NCBI GenBank assembly: GCA_947178165.1
Contig: CAMWXH010000009.1
Span: 1 to 54,143 of the forward strand
Length of the DNA stretch: 54,143 bases
From: an uncultured Porphyromonadaceae bacterium
GTDB taxonomy: Bacteria > Bacteroidota > Bacteroidia > Bacteroidales > Muribaculaceae
Reading direction: 5' to 3'
Positions within the stretch are counted from its first letter, which is position 1. Each line of letters opens with the position of its first letter. Positions 50,978-54,143 of this stretch are shown one piece after another. The position numbers and the translations under genes were made by a program. The notes under the pieces are model-generated. The model was not told the origin of the DNA, did not search any database, and saw nothing but the letters and a program-made list of their open reading frames with translations.

Positions 50978-53815
50978 TCATTTCCTAACGGCCGCCGAAC
51001 GGAATTCGGAGGGCGTTTTTCCGTATGCGTCCCTGAAACAGCGGGTGAAATATGCCTGCGATGAGAAGCCGACGGCAAAGGCTATCTCCCCTACGGTGCG
51101 GTCGGTGGAGATGAGTAGTTTCCGCGCTTTCTCAACCCTGAATTTCCGTATCAGCTCCACCGGCGTGTAATTGGTGATAGCCTTGACTTTTCTGGTGAAT
51201 TGCGATTGCCCGAGACCTGTGGCTCCCGCAATCTCTTCCACACTCAGCTCAGGATCGGAGATGCGCTGCGCAATGACATCACACACCTTGGCATAGAAAT
51301 CATTATCTATTTCGCTGAGGGTAATTTTACGTTTATTCTCCTTATCCGGCTCTATCCCACCGGAAGGCTTCTTGTCAACTTCATTTTTCTGCCTCGTCGG
51401 GGTGAGCGAATCAATCATCCTGCGCCTGTTGGCTATAAGGTTCCGGCATCGGGCAAGGAGGAGATCGGATGTGAAGGGCTTCGACATATAACCGTCGGCC
51501 CCGCTTTCATATCCTTTGACCCGCTGTTCGTCGAGAGCACAGGCCGTGAGCATAAGCACGGGGATATGGGAGGTGGAAAGTTCCTCTTTCAACCGTCGGC
51601 AACATTCCATGCCATCCATACCCGGCATCATCACGTCGCAAAGAATGAGATCGGGGGTATATTTGGCGGCAAGCTTCAATCCTGATGCACCGTTATTAGC
51701 CGTTACAATATTATATTCATCTGCTGTGACCTCACGGATGAGGGAAAGGATATCGGCGTTATCATCAATGGCAAGGAGCAACGGCTTGCTTTCATCTATC
51801 TCCACTTCCCTTTCGGCGATTGATTCCTCGGAGGTGATTATCAGCGAAGAAAGACTCTTCTCTGTTCCTGCCTCTTCTCCTCTCTCCCCTCTTCTGAAAT
51901 CAGCATCAACATCTCGTGACTCCCTTTTCTCCACGTGTTCAATAGGCATGGTGATTGTGAATCGCGTGCCGATCCCCTCTTCACTCTCTACGGTTATGAC
52001 ACCTCCGTGCAGTTCCACAAAAGCCTTTGACACTGCCAGACCTATGCCCGAACCCTGCGGACTGATACGGTCGGCCTGATAGAAGCGGTCGAAAATCTTA
52101 TCTATATCTTCTCTGCTGATTCCGCACCCGGAGTCGGTGATGCTGAGAATGAAATCATCTTTCTCGATCTTCCCGCGTATATTTATCTTCCCATTGTCAG
52201 GGGTAAATTTCATTGCATTCGACATCAGATTGAAGAACACACGCTCCATCTTCTCAGTGTCAACAGCCATCGTGAACTTCTCCTCGTCGAAGAAAGTGAC
52301 CTCTTCCTTAGTGAATGAAATGGTTATTTCGATATCTCGCGGCCGCGCGGCCTCTATGAACGATTTGCTCCACTCGCGTATAAGGCCGGGGATATTCTCT
52401 TCAGTCCGGTTAAGCGACAAGCGACCATTCTCAAACTTACGGAAATCGAGCAACTGATCTATAAGGCGACGAAGAATACGTATATTCTTCGATGCAAGAT
52501 GAAGCAGGTAACGTTCATGTTCGTCAAGCCGTGGAGATTTCTCCACTCTCGCCACAGGCTCCTCTATTAGTGAAACGGGGGTGCGCAAATCGTGCGAAAC
52601 ATTTGTGAAGAATACAAGCTTTGATTTTGTGGCCTCGTCAAGCTGAATGTAAAGCTCTTTCTGCTTGCGGTGTTCCTCTTCGAGTTCTGCTGTCTTCTTT
52701 TCAAGCGCATCGGCATGTTGGCGTTTAACCCAGAAAGCTCGTATCAACAGAAAGACCACCCCAAGGAGAAGCACAAGGATGATGCAGGTGATGTAAAGCA
52801 GAAAATTCCTTACCGACATCTTCTTGCCAGTCATATCCATCATCTGCTGCAGGAGTTCCAGTTTCGTTATATCCTCCTTCTCCTTTGCCTCCTGATGCAG
52901 CAGGATATCAGCATTCTTGGCATTGATTGCCGACACGGGAGGAATTATAAGGTCGCGGGTGATTGGTCGGCCTTCGAGTATATCCATCGCTGTCAATGCT
53001 AACTTTGTGCCGTATGTAGGATATAGAAATGTAGCAGTAAGAACAGAATCAGCAACAGCTTTCACCCCGACATCGGTCAGGCCGTCGATACCGATAGCCT
53101 TTATATCTCTCCTCCCTTTTTTCCGAGCCGCCTCCACTGCTGCAATGGCCATGGGGTCGCTATGCCCATAGATAAGGTTGATTTCAGGATGTTGATTAAG
53201 GATTGAGTCAGCTATGGGGCCGGCATCTTCCGGTCGCCAGTTAGCATGAGGGGAGGCAACTATTTCGATATTGTCATATTTTGACACCTCATCGACAAAT
53301 CCTTTATGACGCAGCTGAGCAGGGGTCATGGTGGAGGTGCCTTGGAGTTCCAGAATCTTTATCGGGGTTCCATTCGGAAAAAGGGTGGATGCAAATTGAG
53401 CCGCGCTCCGGCCTATCGCCTCATTATCTACCTCCAGATGGGCCGTATAGGAGTCTCCTATTATGCGGCGGTCGAAAGTCACAACAGGAATCCCCCGCTT
53501 GAATGCCTCGTTCACTATCGGCGTGATGGAATCGCCCTCGTTAGGATTCACGATGATAAGGTCGAAATTATTGTCAATGAAATATTTTATATCGGAAATC
53601 TGACGCGCGCTGATGTCGTCAGCACTACGGATTTCAACCGAAACATTGTTATGGAAAAGCATCTCGCGCTGAATCTCGTCGTTTGTCTGCCAGCGCCAGG
53701 GATCGGAGCTGCATTGCGATATTCCAATGCGATAATCCTTCTCCTTCTTGTTGCTATTGCAACCGAAAGAGAGAACGACAATACTGATTATCAGAAATTT
53801 AAAGATTTGTTTCAT
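50978..53815 (-). CDS. Hybrid two-component regulator with periplasmic sugar-binding sensor (BT1754-like)
   Basis: From ATG at 53815 (MKQIFKFLIISIVVL) the protein has 945 residues. The sensor (about 25-320) is a type I periplasmic-binding-protein fold: DYRIGISQCSSDPWRW, then NLIYGHSDPMAIAAVEAARKKG and IDGLTDVGVKAVADS. A membrane helix lies at 337-358, then a coiled coil. The histidine kinase has His408 in NVSHDLRTP and an ATPase with DSGCGIS and GSGIGLAVSKAFVELHGG. The receiver has Asp727 in LCDVMMPGMDG. The C-terminus is an AraC-type HTH (FSSQAYFTRCFRDAYGKTPSEFR). This matches the fructose-sensing BT1754 class that controls fructan loci. It lies directly upstream of the fructan SusC gene. 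Upstream starts at 53851 (ATG) and 53854 (GTG) fit the signal sequence less well. Confidence 0.95.
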   Translation of the reverse strand: MKQIFKFLIISIVVLSFGCNSNKKEKDYRIGISQCSSDPWRWQTNDEIQREMLFHNNVSVEIRSADDISARQISDIKYFIDNNFDLIIVNPNEGDSITPIVNEAFKRGIPVVTFDRRIIGDSYTAHLEVDNEAIGRSAAQFASTLFPNGTPIKILELQGTSTMTPAQLRHKGFVDEVSKYDNIEIVASPHANWRPEDAGPIADSILNQHPEINLIYGHSDPMAIAAVEAARKKGRRDIKAIGIDGLTDVGVKAVADSVLTATFLYPTYGTKLALTAMDILEGRPITRDLIIPPVSAINAKNADILLHQEAKEKEDITKLELLQQMMDMTGKKMSVRNFLLYITCIILVLLLGVVFLLIRAFWVKRQHADALEKKTAELEEEHRKQKELYIQLDEATKSKLVFFTNVSHDLRTPVSLIEEPVARVEKSPRLDEHERYLLHLASKNIRILRRLIDQLLDFRKFENGRLSLNRTEENIPGLIREWSKSFIEAARPRDIEITISFTKEEVTFFDEEKFTMAVDTEKMERVFFNLMSNAMKFTPDNGKINIRGKIEKDDFILSITDSGCGISREDIDKIFDRFYQADRISPQGSGIGLAVSKAFVELHGGVITVESEEGIGTRFTITMPIEHVEKRESRDVDADFRRGERGEEAGTEKSLSSLIITSEESIAEREVEIDESKPLLLAIDDNADILSLIREVTADEYNIVTANNGASGLKLAAKYTPDLILCDVMMPGMDGMECCRRLKEELSTSHIPVLMLTACALDEQRVKGYESGADGYMSKPFTSDLLLARCRNLIANRRRMIDSLTPTRQKNEVDKKPSGGIEPDKENKRKITLSEIDNDFYAKVCDVIAQRISDPELSVEEIAGATGLGQSQFTRKVKAITNYTPVELIRKFRVEKARKLLISTDRTVGEIAFAVGFSSQAYFTRCFRDAYGKTPSEFRSAAVRK

Positions 53816-53972
53816 TAAGTTTTTCAGAAGGCTTTCAACCGGGATTTTCATCACCTTTTCTACTCTGAGAGAAAAAGCTTAGGATATGAAATTTACGGTT
53901 TAAAGCCCAATTGTTACAGTTAATATTATGATGTCAGGCCGTGGTTTTTACCCACTGAATAGATTTTGTTCG

Positions 53973-54005
53973 CAAATATACAAATTTAATTTCTTAATTT
54001 CCAAA
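53973..54005 (-). promoter_or_regulatory. Promoter of the hybrid regulator gene
   Basis: The minus strand has TTTG (plus 54002-54005), a 21-nt spacer and TATATTTG (plus 53973-53980), a full match to the Bacteroidetes consensus. The start codon is about 155 nt downstream, so the leader is long. No other gene is seen in 53855-54093. Confidence 0.7.
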
Positions 54006-54066
54006 TTTATAATGACTTTTCTTCAAAAATCCAATAATTTGCGTTATTTATATCAAACTGATTAAT

Positions 54067-54074
54067 TATCTTTG
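54067..54074 (+). promoter_or_regulatory. Promoter -7 box for the rightward gene at 54094
   Basis: TATCTTTG matches TAnnTTTG and lies 19 nt before the ATG. A TTTG at 54038-54041 is 25 nt upstream, longer than the usual spacer, so the -33 box is uncertain. Confidence 0.6.
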
Positions 54075-54093
54075 CATAAAATAAAAATCAGCG

Positions 54094-54143
54094 ATGGAAA
54101 CTCAGAAATATCCTATAGGAATACAGACTTTCTCTTCAATAAT
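54094..54143 (+). CDS. AAA-ATPase-like/PD-(D/E)XK family protein, start only
   Basis: Sixteen codons are visible (METQKYPIGIQTFSSII) before the window ends. PIGIQTF near the N-terminus is typical of the Bacteroidetes AAA-ATP-like family (PF09820 type), whose members go on with a tyrosine-rich YVDKT motif and a C-terminal nuclease-like domain. These occur in many copies per genome and their function is unclear. The call rests on a short match and gene position only. Confidence 0.55.
   Translation, partial: METQKYPIGIQTFSSI

Noticed and set aside
1..54143. Insertion sequences, integrases or phage genes
   Set aside because: No transposase, recombinase or phage structural motif was seen among the frames; the repeat island at 8549-9090 is non-coding.

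Overview
The window reads as a gut Bacteroidales chromosome, most likely of Muribaculaceae or Prevotella type. This rests on Bacteroidetes promoters (TAnnTTTG with an upstream TTTG/TTG), SusC/SusD pairs, many lipoproteins with acidic residues after the lipidated Cys, a hybrid two-component regulator and an Mfa/FimB-type fimbrial anchor. The genus cannot be fixed from the sequence alone.

Layout. (1) 1-3248, minus: succinate dehydrogenase/fumarate reductase genes sdhC-sdhA-sdhB; sdhB is cut by the window edge and SdhC carries an unusually long C-terminal tail. (2) 3599-4957, plus: tRNA-Arg(UCU) and a secreted CE1-like esterase, followed by a candidate small RNA on the minus strand (about 4991-5225). 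(3) 5373-8375, minus: a two-gene starch unit, a CBM26-type starch-binding protein and a GH13 amylase with two CBM26-type modules; both end in the same short sorting-like tail. (4) 8549-9090: a non-coding repeat island. (5) 9265-19913, plus: a seven-gene signalling operon of a zinc-ribbon protein, a membrane Ser/Thr kinase, a giant zinc-ribbon protein with four P-loop domains (three CbbX/SpoVK-like), a zinc-ribbon FHA protein, a PP2C phosphatase, an unknown helical protein and a Sel1-repeat protein. (6) 19995-42640, minus: a starch locus with periplasmic GH13, SusR-like regulator, SusC, SusD, a three-module starch-binding lipoprotein and a surface GH13, then four fimbria-type lipoprotein genes whose two giant subunits carry CBM26-type modules, and finally a SusB-like GH97. 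(7) 42924-53815, minus: a compact fructan locus with a periplasmic-sensor hybrid two-component system, SusC, SusD, a DUF4960-type binding lipoprotein and GH32. (8) 54094 onward, plus: the start of an AAA-ATPase-like gene.

How the parts fit. In the starch locus the surface lipoproteins and SusCD would bind and import malto-oligosaccharides, the surface GH13 would cut starch outside, and the periplasmic GH13 and GH97 would finish digestion. The unusual part is a type V (FimA/Mfa-like) pilus cassette placed between the Sus genes and susB, with starch-binding modules on the large pilin-like subunits. This suggests a starch-grasping pilus. The signalling operon between the two starch units has writer (kinase), reader (FHA) and eraser (PP2C) of phosphothreonine plus a multi-AAA machine, without any type VI secretion genes; its output is unknown. 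These two are the best candidates for undescribed systems in this window.
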